A DNA stretch of 44,875 bases, taken from NCBI GenBank assembly GCA_012798535.1, contig JAAZMZ010000045.1, forward strand, positions 1 to 44,875, given 5' to 3'. Shown piece by piece: positions 16,130 to 24,962 of this stretch; positions within the stretch are counted from its first letter, which is position 1, and every line of letters starts with the position of its first letter. The stretch is from Leptolinea sp. Lineage in GTDB: Bacteria; Chloroflexota; Anaerolineae; Anaerolineales; Anaerolineaceae. Below the pieces are notes generated by a model. The model ran no database searches and was not told the origin of the DNA. It saw only the letters and a list, made by a program, of their open reading frames with translations. A program made the position numbers and the translations under genes.

Positions 16130-16837
16130 TCAATCTTCTCCGATTGCCGGCTGTTCTATATGGGCAACAGATTCCGCTAACTGGCCCAGCAAATATCGAT
16201 GCCAGAATAGATCAAAAAACAAAATGGTAAAAGCAAGAAGGCAGCCAGCAAAGGTGTGCTGCATGGCAACATCTCTAGTGAAGGCCGTTTCACCGCCCAT
16301 TAACACGGGATGAATGGTGCGGAACAACCGGATGGAGAAAAAGGTGAGCGGTACCGAGATAAATCCGATCACCGCATAGACGGCCGAAAGTCTCGCCCGG
16401 CGTTCCGGATCATCCAGGCTTCTGCGCAATATGTGATAGGCCAGAAAGATCAGGACCATGATGGCGGAAGTGGTCAGCCGCGGATCCCATGTCCACCAGG
16501 TATTCCAGATCGGCCGTGCCCATATCGAACCGCTGATAATTCCCACCAGTGTGAACATCAGACCGATCTCCACGCCAGCGACGGATAAGTCGTCCCAGAC
16601 GGGCTTCCGTTTGACCAGATAGAACAGACCGCAAAAGGCCGCTGCAAAGAATCCGAGCATACCGGTCCAGGCGGATGCCACATGGAAGTAAAACACCTTC
16701 TGCACGGCGCCCATGACAGCTTCCAGGGGTGCGTAGAAAATAACCAGCAGGAAGGCTGTCATCATCATGACGGCGGATAGAGAATCCAGAATGGTCAACC
16801 ACTTCGATTGTGTACCTGTCATTGTGTCACCGGTCAT
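16130..16837 (-). CDS. ccmC: Haem exporter/handling protein CcmC
   Basis: A 235-residue protein with six membrane helices. The haem-handling WWD-type motif is WNTWWTWDPRLTT. The flanking conserved His residues are also present (YFHVASAW and RTIHPVLMGG). CcmC loads haem onto CcmE on the outer side of the membrane. The ATG at 16837 overlaps the ccmB stop codon by 4 nt, which suggests coupled translation. A second in-frame ATG at 16822 is possible but gives no better ribosome-binding site. Confidence 0.95.
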   Translation of the reverse strand: MTGDTMTGTQSKWLTILDSLSAVMMMTAFLLVIFYAPLEAVMGAVQKVFYFHVASAWTGMLGFFAAAFCGLFYLVKRKPVWDDLSVAGVEIGLMFTLVGIISGSIWARPIWNTWWTWDPRLTTSAIMVLIFLAYHILRRSLDDPERRARLSAVYAVIGFISVPLTFFSIRLFRTIHPVLMGGETAFTRDVAMQHTFAGCLLAFTILFFDLFWHRYLLGQLAESVAHIEQPAIGED

Positions 16838-17517
16838 TCTTCCATAAGCGGCTCAAAGAAAAACCATCCCAACACGAGAAAGATAATATCATAGGCAATT
16901 AGCAAAGCCAGCCACGGCTGAAGTTCAGCACAGGAATAGCCCTGGAGAAAACCGCTGCTGGCCTTCACACAGGCCAACAGCAGGGGGACGATCACCGGGA
17001 ACAATAGCACAGGCAGCAGCAAATCGTGCGTGCGGGATGGTAAAGCCAGGGCAGCCAGCAAGGTACCGGTGAGCGCATACCCGGCCGTTCCGATAACGAT
17101 GATCGAGATCAAGCCGAAATTTAACAAATTTACAGAGAACAATAATCCGTAAAGGGGAAGCAAAACCGCCGCTGTCAGAATCATGAAGATCCAGTTGGCC
17201 AGAACCTTACCGAAAAAGATGGCGGAGCGGTCAACCGGCGCCAGTAGCAGTCCATCCAGACTGCCGCGATCTTTTTCAGAAATCATGGAACGATTCAAAC
17301 CGGTTGTTCCTGAGAAAATCAACGTCACCCAGAGAATCCCGCTGCTTAACCCGGCCGAAGTGTGGGGGTCCAACTCCAACGCGAAGTTGAAAATGAACAG
17401 GATCAGTATGGCAAAGACCAGCATGCCAGAGATCAATTCCCGGCTGCGCCATTCTGCCGCCAGGTCCTTCCCGAGTACGGCACCCAGGCTGGTGAAGTAC
17501 ATCCCCCGGTTGTTCAT
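16834..17517 (-). CDS. ccmB: Haem exporter permease CcmB
   Basis: A 227-residue protein with six predicted helices, the membrane partner of the CcmA ATPase. Family features are the N-terminal LGKDLAAEWRSRELISGMLVF region and RSMISEKDRGSLDGLLLAPVDRSAIFFGK, which contacts the ATPase. It overlaps both ccmA and ccmC by 4 nt. CcmAB uses ATP to free holo-CcmE from CcmC; it is not now thought to transport haem itself. Confidence 0.94.
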   Translation of the reverse strand: MNNRGMYFTSLGAVLGKDLAAEWRSRELISGMLVFAILILFIFNFALELDPHTSAGLSSGILWVTLIFSGTTGLNRSMISEKDRGSLDGLLLAPVDRSAIFFGKVLANWIFMILTAAVLLPLYGLLFSVNLLNFGLISIIVIGTAGYALTGTLLAALALPSRTHDLLLPVLLFPVIVPLLLACVKASSGFLQGYSCAELQPWLALLIAYDIIFLVLGWFFFEPLMEE

Positions 17518-18248
17518 TGCACTTGCTCTTGATGAGACATCTTATCGTGACGGCCTGAGGAGGATGAATTTCCTCCAACAATTCCTTCATCGATCTGTGC
17601 CGTCAAAACGATCCGTCCGTTTTCCAGTGTGCATGTACGGTCTGCCATTCCAGACAAGCCGGCACTGCTATGACCGGTCATTACAACCACTCCGCCTCTT
17701 TCCTTCATCTGGTACAAAATTTTCGAAAGCATTTTTGCGGCTTCCGTATCCAGACCGGTAAGAGGCTCGTCGAGAAGAAGAATCTCCGGTTCATGCAAAA
17801 TAGCCCGGGCGATGGCCAGACGCTGTTGCATTCCACGGGAATAGGTGCGGACCAGATCCTGCGATCGATCAGTCAGACCGACCTCTTCAAGGACAGCTCC
17901 AATCCGTTTCTTTGTCTGCCATTGACCGTACAGCCGGGAATAAAAACGTAAATTTTCTTCAGCCGTCAGATCGTGATACAGCATCGGCTGGTGTAGCACC
18001 ACCCCCAGATGCTGCCGCACCCGGATGGCATCCGTTGGCAGATGATATCCACATACCCGGATTTCACCGGCATCCGGCCGCATGATTGAAGCCAGAATGC
18101 GCAGCAAAGTGGTTTTTCCGGCGCCATTGGGGCCGAGAATTGCCACATTTTCTGATGAAACGATGGATAGATTTAACTCGTTGAGGATGGCTTTTCGGTT
18201 GATTTTCTTTTGAAGACCACGGATTGAAATGACAGCGTTAGCGGCCAT
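17514..18248 (-). CDS. ccmA: ABC ATPase CcmA of the cytochrome c maturation complex
   Basis: A 244-residue ABC ATPase. Walker A is GPNGAGKTT (about residues 39-47), the signature is YSRGMQQRLAIARA, and Walker B is LLLDEPLTGLD followed by a switch His (TGHSSAG). The ATG at 18248 is preferred to the GTG at 18263. It has GGAGA about 9 nt upstream and overlaps the preceding cytochrome gene by 11 nt. The 3' end overlaps ccmB by 4 nt. The last 30 residues are polar and Ser/Gly-rich, slightly longer than usual. Confidence 0.94.
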   Translation of the reverse strand: MAANAVISIRGLQKKINRKAILNELNLSIVSSENVAILGPNGAGKTTLLRILASIMRPDAGEIRVCGYHLPTDAIRVRQHLGVVLHQPMLYHDLTAEENLRFYSRLYGQWQTKKRIGAVLEEVGLTDRSQDLVRTYSRGMQQRLAIARAILHEPEILLLDEPLTGLDTEAAKMLSKILYQMKERGGVVVMTGHSSAGLSGMADRTCTLENGRIVLTAQIDEGIVGGNSSSSGRHDKMSHQEQVQ

Positions 18249-20127
18249 CTGACTCGTCTCCACACAGACGTCTCTTCAATTCTTCACGGCGTTCATGGTA
18301 AGCGGCAATGGGGATCTGTCCAGAATGGTACTGGTCGTCCAGTGCGATGATGGAATCCAGCACAGCGTTTTGTGATGCCTGATCGGCCGCTGCTGTCAGA
18401 TTAACGAATTTCGGGGTTTTTGGTCTCGAAAACTTAGGAAAAATCGTTCTACCTACGATGAGCAAAACGATTCCCAGAGTGATAATCCCCACTGCCAGGT
18501 CAGAATTCAGCTCTTCCATCTGGGGATCCAGAACTTTCGGTTTCCCGGAGATCAATAAATCAAGTGTGGAACCGGTGGTCAGAGTGCCGGAGGTATAGAT
18601 ATGCCAGGTGGTGTTCTGGATTTTCTTCTCACCCAGATCCTGGAACTGGCTGCTCTTGATTGTTACTCCTTCGGAAGGAAGCATGATATTGGCTGTGTCC
18701 ACGGGAATAGTTATCTTTATGGGAATCAACAGGTCAGTTTTATAAGGCAGATCATAAGAAAACAGAACCTGCGTGCCGGACCCCGGGGGTATCCCCTGTG
18801 TATCACCAAAACCGCTGGCGGTTAATTTATAACGCTGCCCGACTAATCCACTTTGAAATTGCAAATTTGACGCGCCAAAAGGCAGCACATAATTTACGAC
18901 CGGGCTTTCGGGATCGGCTCCGATTACCAGAAAGTTGGTTGGATTCGCTAGAATATAAAGCTGAGAAACACGGATAATATCCGAACCAGGGAACTCAAAG
19001 AAGATATGCATACGTTCTGCTTTGATCTGTGAAATATCGGAAATCGGTTCATAGATCATGATCTGCACATTCCGCATTTGTTCAGGTTGGTCAGAATGAA
19101 TGACTCCGGACGAAAAACGTATGCTTTTATAAACCGTTGTCAGCAGATATACACGTTGAGAATTTTCTTCCAGATTGAAGAACGAAAAACTGCCATCAGA
19201 ACTCACCGTTTGTTTTTCAGTGAAAACCTGGTTCATGGCATCAAAACCGTTCACTTCCACCACAAGGTCTGCCGGAACGGCGCCCCCTGATCCGTTGGAT
19301 ACCCTGCCGGTGATCGTCCGGCTTCCCTCGGTGGATTGCATGAGCGCCGGAAGAGGAGAACTCACCTGCGAAGGCACTGGTGTTCCGTCCACGGATTCGG
19401 CAAATGGAGAGGTAAATAAAAGAGAGCGCAGGTAAAATGCAGTATTCAACTTCTGTTCGTCAGAGAGTTGGTTCCCCACTGCCGGCATTTCTTTTTTTCC
19501 GTCAGTGATGATTTGAACGATATCATCCAATGACAGGCGCAGCAGTTCCTCATCGGTCAGGTGTGGCGTTTCCCCCGGCCGCGTTTTCGCGTCGGTTCCG
19601 TGACAGCTCTGACAGTACTGCCGGTATGTCAGTTCACCGTTCGTCCATTGATCCCGAGTCAGGCCTAACGATAATAAATACGCAACCACATCCCAACGCT
19701 GGCGGTCGCTCAAGGTGCTGCTGAACCCCGGCATGAGCCGGTCAATCTTTCCCTGGGTGATCGTCTGGAACCAGATCACCGGGGAGCTTTTACGATTGTA
19801 CGAACCGGTTCCCAGCGGAGGGGGTGGGACCGACAGATTGCCCACCCTTTCACCATCCCCCATACCAGACATCCCATGACACGGAGCGCAATTTGTTGTG
19901 TACACAATCTTTCCGGCGGAAGGATCTGGGGGAAGAAGCGGTGAAATATCCACATTGGCCGGATTGGTCGACATTACGACATGAGTAGGTTCATAATTTG
20001 GCGGAGGTGTCACATCCATCAACCAGGAGCCCGCGCAGCCGCTAACTGAGATAATGAAAAGACCTGCCAACCAGACTTTGGAGAAGAAACGGATTAACCG
20101 GGAGAAGAATCCTTGGTTACCGGGCAT
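18238..20127 (-). CDS. Dihaem cytochrome c lipoprotein with SHOCT-like tail
   Basis: A 629-residue exported protein. The signal ends in a lipobox with Cys31. Two cytochrome c domains follow: haem motifs CAPCH (80-84) and CQSCH (172-176), with likely Met ligands Met132 (LMPGFSS) and Met214 (EMPAVGN). Next is a carboxypeptidase-regulatory-like beta domain (about 270-350), a larger beta region, and one membrane helix near residue 550 (VGIITLGIVLLIVG). The end (ALDDQYHSGQIPIAAYHERREELKRRL) resembles a SHOCT oligomerisation motif and would be cytosolic. It lies inside the ccm operon, upstream of ccmA. It is probably both a client of the machinery and part of an electron-transfer chain. The redox partner is not known. 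Confidence 0.85.
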   Translation of the reverse strand: MPGNQGFFSRLIRFFSKVWLAGLFIISVSGCAGSWLMDVTPPPNYEPTHVVMSTNPANVDISPLLPPDPSAGKIVYTTNCAPCHGMSGMGDGERVGNLSVPPPPLGTGSYNRKSSPVIWFQTITQGKIDRLMPGFSSTLSDRQRWDVVAYLLSLGLTRDQWTNGELTYRQYCQSCHGTDAKTRPGETPHLTDEELLRLSLDDIVQIITDGKKEMPAVGNQLSDEQKLNTAFYLRSLLFTSPFAESVDGTPVPSQVSSPLPALMQSTEGSRTITGRVSNGSGGAVPADLVVEVNGFDAMNQVFTEKQTVSSDGSFSFFNLEENSQRVYLLTTVYKSIRFSSGVIHSDQPEQMRNVQIMIYEPISDISQIKAERMHIFFEFPGSDIIRVSQLYILANPTNFLVIGADPESPVVNYVLPFGASNLQFQSGLVGQRYKLTASGFGDTQGIPPGSGTQVLFSYDLPYKTDLLIPIKITIPVDTANIMLPSEGVTIKSSQFQDLGEKKIQNTTWHIYTSGTLTTGSTLDLLISGKPKVLDPQMEELNSDLAVGIITLGIVLLIVGRTIFPKFSRPKTPKFVNLTAAADQASQNAVLDSIIALDDQYHSGQIPIAAYHERREELKRRLCGDESDGR

Positions 20128-20136
20128 GGGTTTCTT

Positions 20137-20658
20137 TTACTCCGCCACTTTTGATCCACAGGCCGGACAGAAGCGGTCTGAAGTTTGGATGACCTTGCCG
20201 CAATGCGGGCAAAATCCGGCGGATTTTTCATTTCTGGAACGCCGGCGTGCCGCGATCATCTCTTCGATTTCATCGGCAGAATTAATCAGGCTGATTTGGA
20301 CGGCGGAAGGATGCGGCGTTTCTTTTTTTGACGCATCCGCAGACCGAATACGTAGTTCCAGATCATCTATACGCTGGAGAATCAGGGCGGCTTCATTCTT
20401 CAACGCATGCCTCTTTGCCTGATACCTGTCTTCCGGAATCTTCCGCAGACTGTGATCTGTATCCAGTTCCTGCAGAAGGAAAAGGATGTTTTCTTTTTTT
20501 ACCAGAAGGGCAGATAGTTCTTCTTCAGTAGCTACATTTTCTTCGGCCGGCAATTCATCACCGATCGTCGAATGGATATCGGTATAGAAAGGCCGGGACA
20601 CGAGAAATCCGGCCAGGATGGCTATAGAGAGGATCAACAGCAGTGAACCGATATCCAA
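20137..20658 (-). CDS. CcmI-like membrane protein with C-terminal zinc ribbon
   Basis: A 173-residue protein with one N-terminal membrane helix (about 3-21), a helical region with the CcmI-type pattern (ENILFLLQELDTDHSLRKIPEDRY then KRHALKNEAALIL) and a zinc ribbon at the end: Cys150, Cys153, Cys164, Cys167 (CPHC...CPAC). CcmI normally carries apocytochrome to the haem-ligation site and has TPR repeats after the coiled coil. Here the TPR part is absent and a zinc ribbon replaces it. The operon position, between ccmG and ccmA, suits a CcmI role. That assignment is an inference; the protein may act differently. Confidence 0.7.
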   Translation of the reverse strand: MDIGSLLLILSIAILAGFLVSRPFYTDIHSTIGDELPAEENVATEEELSALLVKKENILFLLQELDTDHSLRKIPEDRYQAKRHALKNEAALILQRIDDLELRIRSADASKKETPHPSAVQISLINSADEIEEMIAARRRSRNEKSAGFCPHCGKVIQTSDRFCPACGSKVAE

Positions 20659-20666
20659 CGTGGCTC

Positions 20667-21218
20667 CTATTTCAGCAGTGGATCAATGATCTGGTAAATT
20701 TCGGCGGTCGAGGTGAAAGGGCCGATCTTTCGATAGGCCAGCTTTCCCTGCCGGTCGAAAATATACGTTTCAGGAACACCGTATATTCTGAACGCGTTCG
20801 AAATGGTGGAACGCAGGTCAGGGCCGTTGGGATATGTTATCTCATACGTATCGAGAAAATCCTTTGCTTCATGTTCCGTGTCCATATAATCTATTCCCAT
20901 GAACAGAATACCATCCCGGGATAGATAAGATTTCCAGGCTTTTTCCATGGCGGCGGCCTCATCTTCACAGGGTTCACACCATGAAGCCCAAAAGTTCACT
21001 ACCACCACTTTTCCCTGCAGGGAACGTGAATCCATGATTCGGCCATCGAAAGTGGTGAATTCGATATCCGGAAGGTATTCTCCCACAGACAGGGGCTTCG
21101 GTCTGGATCTGGTGTATCCACCGTAGATCAATGCGATGAAGACCAGCAGCCCCAGAAAAGCTATCCCCACCAACCAGGTGGGAGCCCTTCTTTGAACAGT
21201 TGAAGTTGCATGGCTCAT
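20667..21218 (-). CDS. ccmG: Thiol-disulphide reductase CcmG (TlpA/ResA-like)
   Basis: A 183-residue membrane-anchored thioredoxin-fold protein. One helix (about 15-35) holds it to the membrane. The active site is WCEPC with Cys81 and Cys84, and the cis-Pro loop is GVPETYIFD, which is typical of CcmG. It reduces the apocytochrome Cys pair before haem attachment. An in-frame TTG at 21224 has a GGAG about 6 nt upstream, so that start is possible and adds two residues. The gene follows ccmH at close spacing. Confidence 0.9.
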   Translation of the reverse strand: MSHATSTVQRRAPTWLVGIAFLGLLVFIALIYGGYTRSRPKPLSVGEYLPDIEFTTFDGRIMDSRSLQGKVVVVNFWASWCEPCEDEAAAMEKAWKSYLSRDGILFMGIDYMDTEHEAKDFLDTYEITYPNGPDLRSTISNAFRIYGVPETYIFDRQGKLAYRKIGPFTSTAEIYQIIDPLLK

Positions 21219-21237
21219 GTTCAAGATGGCTCCAGAC

Positions 21238-21723
21238 TCATTGCCGTTTGAACTCTTCCAATTCTTCCTCCACCCGGGAAAGGTAAATTTCGGGTGCTTC
21301 CGGGGCAGGTGGCTCTTCTTCCATCACCATCTGGTGCTCGTGCCGTGACGCCAACCGGCGAATAACCAGAACCATGGCGATCAGGAGAAAGACAGGCGGT
21401 AAAAGATAGAGTGTCTGGTTCGTTCCACTGACAGGCGGCTCGGCCAGTACCCGGTCGCCATACTGGGCAGCAAAGAAATCCTTTATTTGTTGTTCCGTCC
21501 AGCCCAGACTCAGTTTCTCACGGATCAATTCACGCCATTGTGCACAGGCTTTGGTCGGGCACACATCCAGGGGAGTGTTCTCGCAAACCGGACAATACAT
21601 CTGCCTGGCCAGGGCGTTCACCTGATCATCTGACGGCGTGGGCTGCTGAGCCAACACCGGCGTGACCGGTGAAATGATCATGATTGTTAGCGCGAATATC
21701 AGGCCGCAAGTCAGGCGTTTCAT
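21238..21723 (-). CDS. ccmH: Cytochrome c maturation protein CcmH (CcmL-type)
   Basis: A 161-residue protein with a signal peptide (cleavage near residue 26), a helical domain, and a C-terminal membrane helix (about 107-122). The redox motif is CPVC (Cys44/Cys47) where classical CcmH has LRCxxC. Two further Cys (55 and 60, DVCPTKACAQWRELI) are unusual and shared with Gram-positive-like or Chloroflexota variants. The tail is acidic. CcmH helps reduce apocytochrome and joins CcmF for haem ligation. The ATG overlaps the ccmF stop by 4 nt. Confidence 0.88.
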   Translation of the reverse strand: MKRLTCGLIFALTIMIISPVTPVLAQQPTPSDDQVNALARQMYCPVCENTPLDVCPTKACAQWRELIREKLSLGWTEQQIKDFFAAQYGDRVLAEPPVSGTNQTLYLLPPVFLLIAMVLVIRRLASRHEHQMVMEEEPPAPEAPEIYLSRVEEELEEFKRQ

Positions 21724-23795
21724 AAAATGCCTTCTTCATGAAGCTGCCGTGAAGAAACACGCGATAAAGCACTCTCATCCACAGAAGACTCCGGCCAGGC
21801 GGCGACAAGTGTGCCCAGCAAAAACACCCATCCTCCCAGCCATAACCAGTTGATCAACGGATTAAGATAAATCTTGAACGTGGCACCCTGCGAACTGATC
21901 GATTTCCAATCGACCAGTACAACATAAATATCTTCTTCCATTGACCCAAGAATACCGGGAACGGTAACCGGCTGCTGGGATTCGTAGTAATAATCTCGCC
22001 GCGGATAAACATCACCCAGAGATTGGTCTCCGCGCTTTATCCCCACAACCGCGCGCGCCACATTGCGGCCATCCGCTGTATCAAACACAGCCAGGTCCTT
22101 ATAGGTTATGGTGAACTGGTTGAGAGTTTGCGATTGACCACGGGTGAGTGTTCCCTGCGTTTCTGTCTGGAATAATTCAATTCCGATTATCCCAAGCGAC
22201 ATCATAACGACACCGAGATGAATGATGTAACCGCCGTAACGCCGCCGGTTGCGGATTGTCAGCCTGAAAAATGACCGGATGGCGCGTTCGCCGGTCTGGA
22301 CACTGCGGGCAAACAGGCTTCTCGAATATTCGTACAGGGTGGTGGATACCACCAGAGTGCACAGACCAAATCCAAAAAGCGCTCCAAAAGAATGCACACC
22401 CGATGCCATGATCATCAACAGGATGATTATCGTGAACAGCGCCGGCTTCCATAGCGCGCGTCCAATGGTCTTCCAGGTGGAATATCCCCACGCAGATAGT
22501 GGAGCAATTCCCATGAGAAGGAGCATTGCGGCAAACAATGGACCTGCCGCCCGCTCATAGAATGGTGGTCCGATAGTGATCTTTTGTCCCGTAACAAACT
22601 CTGAGATAACCGGATATACCACTCCCCAGAAACAAACAAAGAAAATGCCGATGAAGATCAGATTATTAAACAGGAAGAGGGATTCGCGGGACAAGAAGGA
22701 GTGTATTGGGTTTTCAGCGCGCAGATCTTCCCAGCGCCATAAAAGCAGCCCAAGGGGAATCGCGAACGTCACGGTAATAAATCCCAGGAAGATCGGTCCA
22801 ATCGAGCCCTGTGAGAAGGAATGAACGGATGACAAAATACCAGATCGGGTGAGAAATGTGCCGAAAATGACCAGGTCGTAGGTTAATATGACCAGCGCCA
22901 TATTCCAGCGTTTGAACATCCCCCGGCGCTCCTGGGTGATAATGGAATGAAGCAACGCCGTTCCTGTCAGCCAGGGCATGAACGCGGCAATTTCGACCGG
23001 ATCCCAGCCCCAGTAACCTCCCCATCCCAGCACATCATACGCCCAGCGGCTTCCCAGGATCAATCCTAAAGACAGAAACAGCCAGGCCATCAACGTCCAC
23101 CGGCGGGTTAAATGGATCCAGCGGTCATCCACCCGCCCGCTGATCAGTGCCGCCACAGCATAGGCAAAAGGAATGATGAAGGACACAAAACCCATGTAAA
23201 GCAGAGGGGGATGCAGCACCATTCCGGGATGACGCAACAGGGGATTCAAGCCGCTACCGTTATCCGGATGCATCAAGACGGCACCGGCTGGTTTCATCAT
23301 CGATACAAAGCCAGACCCATCTGGCAGTTGCCAGATACGGCCGAATGGATTCTCAAAGAACACCGAGAGACACAGAAAAAAAGCCAGGGTGACAGCCAGC
23401 ACACCGGTCACCCATGGAAAAAAGTCTTTATCGTGATCCCAGTGATTGTTGGCCAGAAGAAAGGAGATCAAAGAGAGAAGCCAGGACCAAAAAAGCAGTG
23501 ATCCGGCCTGCCCTCCCCAGAGTGCTGTGATCCTGAGGTGGACCGGCAGATCACGGCTGACAACACTGTAGACGTATTGAATTTCGAAATGACCTTCTAT
23601 CAGCAAGCAAAGCAGGCATCCCACTGCCAAGCTGGTCAGTGGAAAAATCATCGCCAGTCCGATACGCGAGCTTTCCAGGAACACGGGGATTTTCTTCCAT
23701 CCGCCCCACAGACTGATGATCGAGCTGTACATAGCCAGTAAGAAAGCGATCAACAACGCGCCAAAACCCAGATTGGCGATCAACTTATCCTCCAC
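21720..23795 (-). CDS. ccmF: Cytochrome c haem lyase subunit CcmF
   Basis: A 691-residue protein with about fifteen membrane helices. The haem-binding WWD-type motif is GWGGYWGWDPVEIAAFMPWL, preceded by MHPPLLYMGF-type sequence (VLHPPLLYMGFV) and the His residues needed to hold haem. An outer-face domain near the end (TLNQFTITYKDLAVF) is the usual CcmF C-terminal region. It attaches haem from CcmE to apocytochrome Cys-x-x-Cys-His sites. It overlaps ccmE by 11 nt and ccmH by 4 nt. Confidence 0.96.
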   Translation of the reverse strand: MEDKLIANLGFGALLIAFLLAMYSSIISLWGGWKKIPVFLESSRIGLAMIFPLTSLAVGCLLCLLIEGHFEIQYVYSVVSRDLPVHLRITALWGGQAGSLLFWSWLLSLISFLLANNHWDHDKDFFPWVTGVLAVTLAFFLCLSVFFENPFGRIWQLPDGSGFVSMMKPAGAVLMHPDNGSGLNPLLRHPGMVLHPPLLYMGFVSFIIPFAYAVAALISGRVDDRWIHLTRRWTLMAWLFLSLGLILGSRWAYDVLGWGGYWGWDPVEIAAFMPWLTGTALLHSIITQERRGMFKRWNMALVILTYDLVIFGTFLTRSGILSSVHSFSQGSIGPIFLGFITVTFAIPLGLLLWRWEDLRAENPIHSFLSRESLFLFNNLIFIGIFFVCFWGVVYPVISEFVTGQKITIGPPFYERAAGPLFAAMLLLMGIAPLSAWGYSTWKTIGRALWKPALFTIIILLMIMASGVHSFGALFGFGLCTLVVSTTLYEYSRSLFARSVQTGERAIRSFFRLTIRNRRRYGGYIIHLGVVMMSLGIIGIELFQTETQGTLTRGQSQTLNQFTITYKDLAVFDTADGRNVARAVVGIKRGDQSLGDVYPRRDYYYESQQPVTVPGILGSMEEDIYVVLVDWKSISSQGATFKIYLNPLINWLWLGGWVFLLGTLVAAWPESSVDESALSRVSSRQLHEEGIL

Positions 23796-24369
23796 CTGTC
23801 TGGCCGGGAATGGATTTATCGTAACGGGTCGGGCATTTTAGAAGTATTTCACTGGCATTGAACGATCCATCCGAATTTAAAACACCTGAGAGAATCGCCT
23901 GTGATTCGTCTTTCAACAGGTCAGGGCGAATTCCTTTATACACGATCTTTATCGTCTGTCTGGCAGGATCGTTTGCCGCGGCATGCAAAACGGCCGCCAA
24001 TCCGCCGGCTTTCTCGACTTCCTGATTGTCTCCTGAAATGTGCGCAATGCTGAAAGTCAATAACTCTGTCTGCGGATCATACCGAATGGTCTTACCCAGC
24101 ACCACACCCGATATTCGGATGCTCTTGCCTTTAAAACTATCCCCGCGGGAGAGAACCTCATCCACAGTCAGAAAATACTGGGCGTTTGCTTGCGTGGACG
24201 AGATGACCAGATACAGAATGGCAGCCACGACCAACAGACTCCCTGTGATGATTTTTATACGCATTCCAGATGTGTGGCTGGTGTCAGATTCGGGTTGCAT
24301 AATATTCTTCATTTCCAATTTATGTGAATATGATGCCAATCTGAAGGTTATTCTATCTGCGAATGCCAT
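23785..24369 (-). CDS. ccmE: Haem chaperone CcmE, CxxxY variant
   Basis: A 194-residue protein: one membrane helix (about 39-56) and an OB-fold outside. The haem-attachment residue, His in the classical LAKHDENY motif, is Cys179 here (LLKCPTRY, with Tyr183). This CxxxY form is known from archaea and some anaerobes such as Desulfovibrio, and still binds haem covalently. It is the first gene of the ccm operon. The ATG at 24369 is 12 nt from a TGTTATAAT extended -10 box. A later ATG (24312) would give a shorter cytosolic tail and cannot be excluded. Confidence 0.88.
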   Translation of the reverse strand: MAFADRITFRLASYSHKLEMKNIMQPESDTSHTSGMRIKIITGSLLVVAAILYLVISSTQANAQYFLTVDEVLSRGDSFKGKSIRISGVVLGKTIRYDPQTELLTFSIAHISGDNQEVEKAGGLAAVLHAAANDPARQTIKIVYKGIRPDLLKDESQAILSGVLNSDGSFNASEILLKCPTRYDKSIPGQTGGG

Positions 24370-24381
24370 GATAGCGGCTAA

Positions 24382-24390
24382 ATTATAACA
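24382..24390 (-). promoter_or_regulatory. Promoter of the ccm operon (extended -10)
   Basis: TGTTATAAT on the minus strand is a perfect extended -10 element. It lies 12 nt before ccmE, so the leader would be about 5 nt. All ten genes to ccmD at 15964 overlap or lie within about 15 nt of each other, so this is probably the operon promoter. Confidence 0.65.
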
Positions 24391-24530
24391 AAATCAGTCT
24401 ACATTTTTCGTGCGGCCTTCTTACGAGGATAATTCATACAAGCTTTCCCAGGTGCATGAACCCTGGAGAGAAGGTAAAATAGAGGGGTATTCTTTTCACT
24501 CTCGTCTCGAAATCAAGAGGAGGAAATTCG

Positions 24531-24953
24531 ATGTTCCAGACAATAATCATTGCCGGTAATTTAGGTAAAGATCCTGAAATGCGATATACCCCTTCAGGGC
24601 AGGCTGTGACCAGTTTTAATGTTGCCACCAATCGCAATTACACTGATGCGAACGGACAGCAAGTTAAAGAGACGATCTGGTTTCGGGTTTCCGTCTGGGG
24701 GAAACAGGCTGAATCAACGCACAACTACTTGAAAAAAGGAAGTAAGGTGATAGTTGAAGGCCGCCTGATCGCCGATCCGGCCACCGGAGGTCCGCGGATT
24801 TACAAACGATCCGATGGATCTTCAGGGGCATCCTTCGAAATCACGGCTTCCAATGTCCGTTTCCTCAGTTCGCGCACCGAAAGCGGCGAACAGGGAGCTG
24901 GTGCAGAAGAGGTCGAGAGCGGTTCTTCAGCAGAAGACGATCTGCCATTCTAA
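24531..24953 (+). CDS. ssb: Single-stranded DNA-binding protein
   Basis: A 140-residue SSB. The OB-fold spans about residues 1-110 with FQTIIIAGNLGKDPEMRYTP at the start and TIWFRVSVWGKQAE in the middle. A flexible acidic tail ends in EDDLPF, the peptide that recruits partner repair proteins. It protects single-stranded DNA in replication and repair. The ATG has an AGGAGG site 7 nt upstream. A TAAAAT at 24475-24480 may be its -10 box. It is divergent from the ccm operon and followed 9 nt later by a translin homologue. Confidence 0.96.
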   Translation: MFQTIIIAGNLGKDPEMRYTPSGQAVTSFNVATNRNYTDANGQQVKETIWFRVSVWGKQAESTHNYLKKGSKVIVEGRLIADPATGGPRIYKRSDGSSGASFEITASNVRFLSSRTESGEQGAGAEEVESGSSAEDDLPF

Positions 24954-24962
24954 GCGAATTCT

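Noticed and set aside
24441..24466. CCAGG and CCTGG hairpin before ssb
   Set aside because: Only 5 bp with a 9-nt loop and no linked gene signal; too weak to report.
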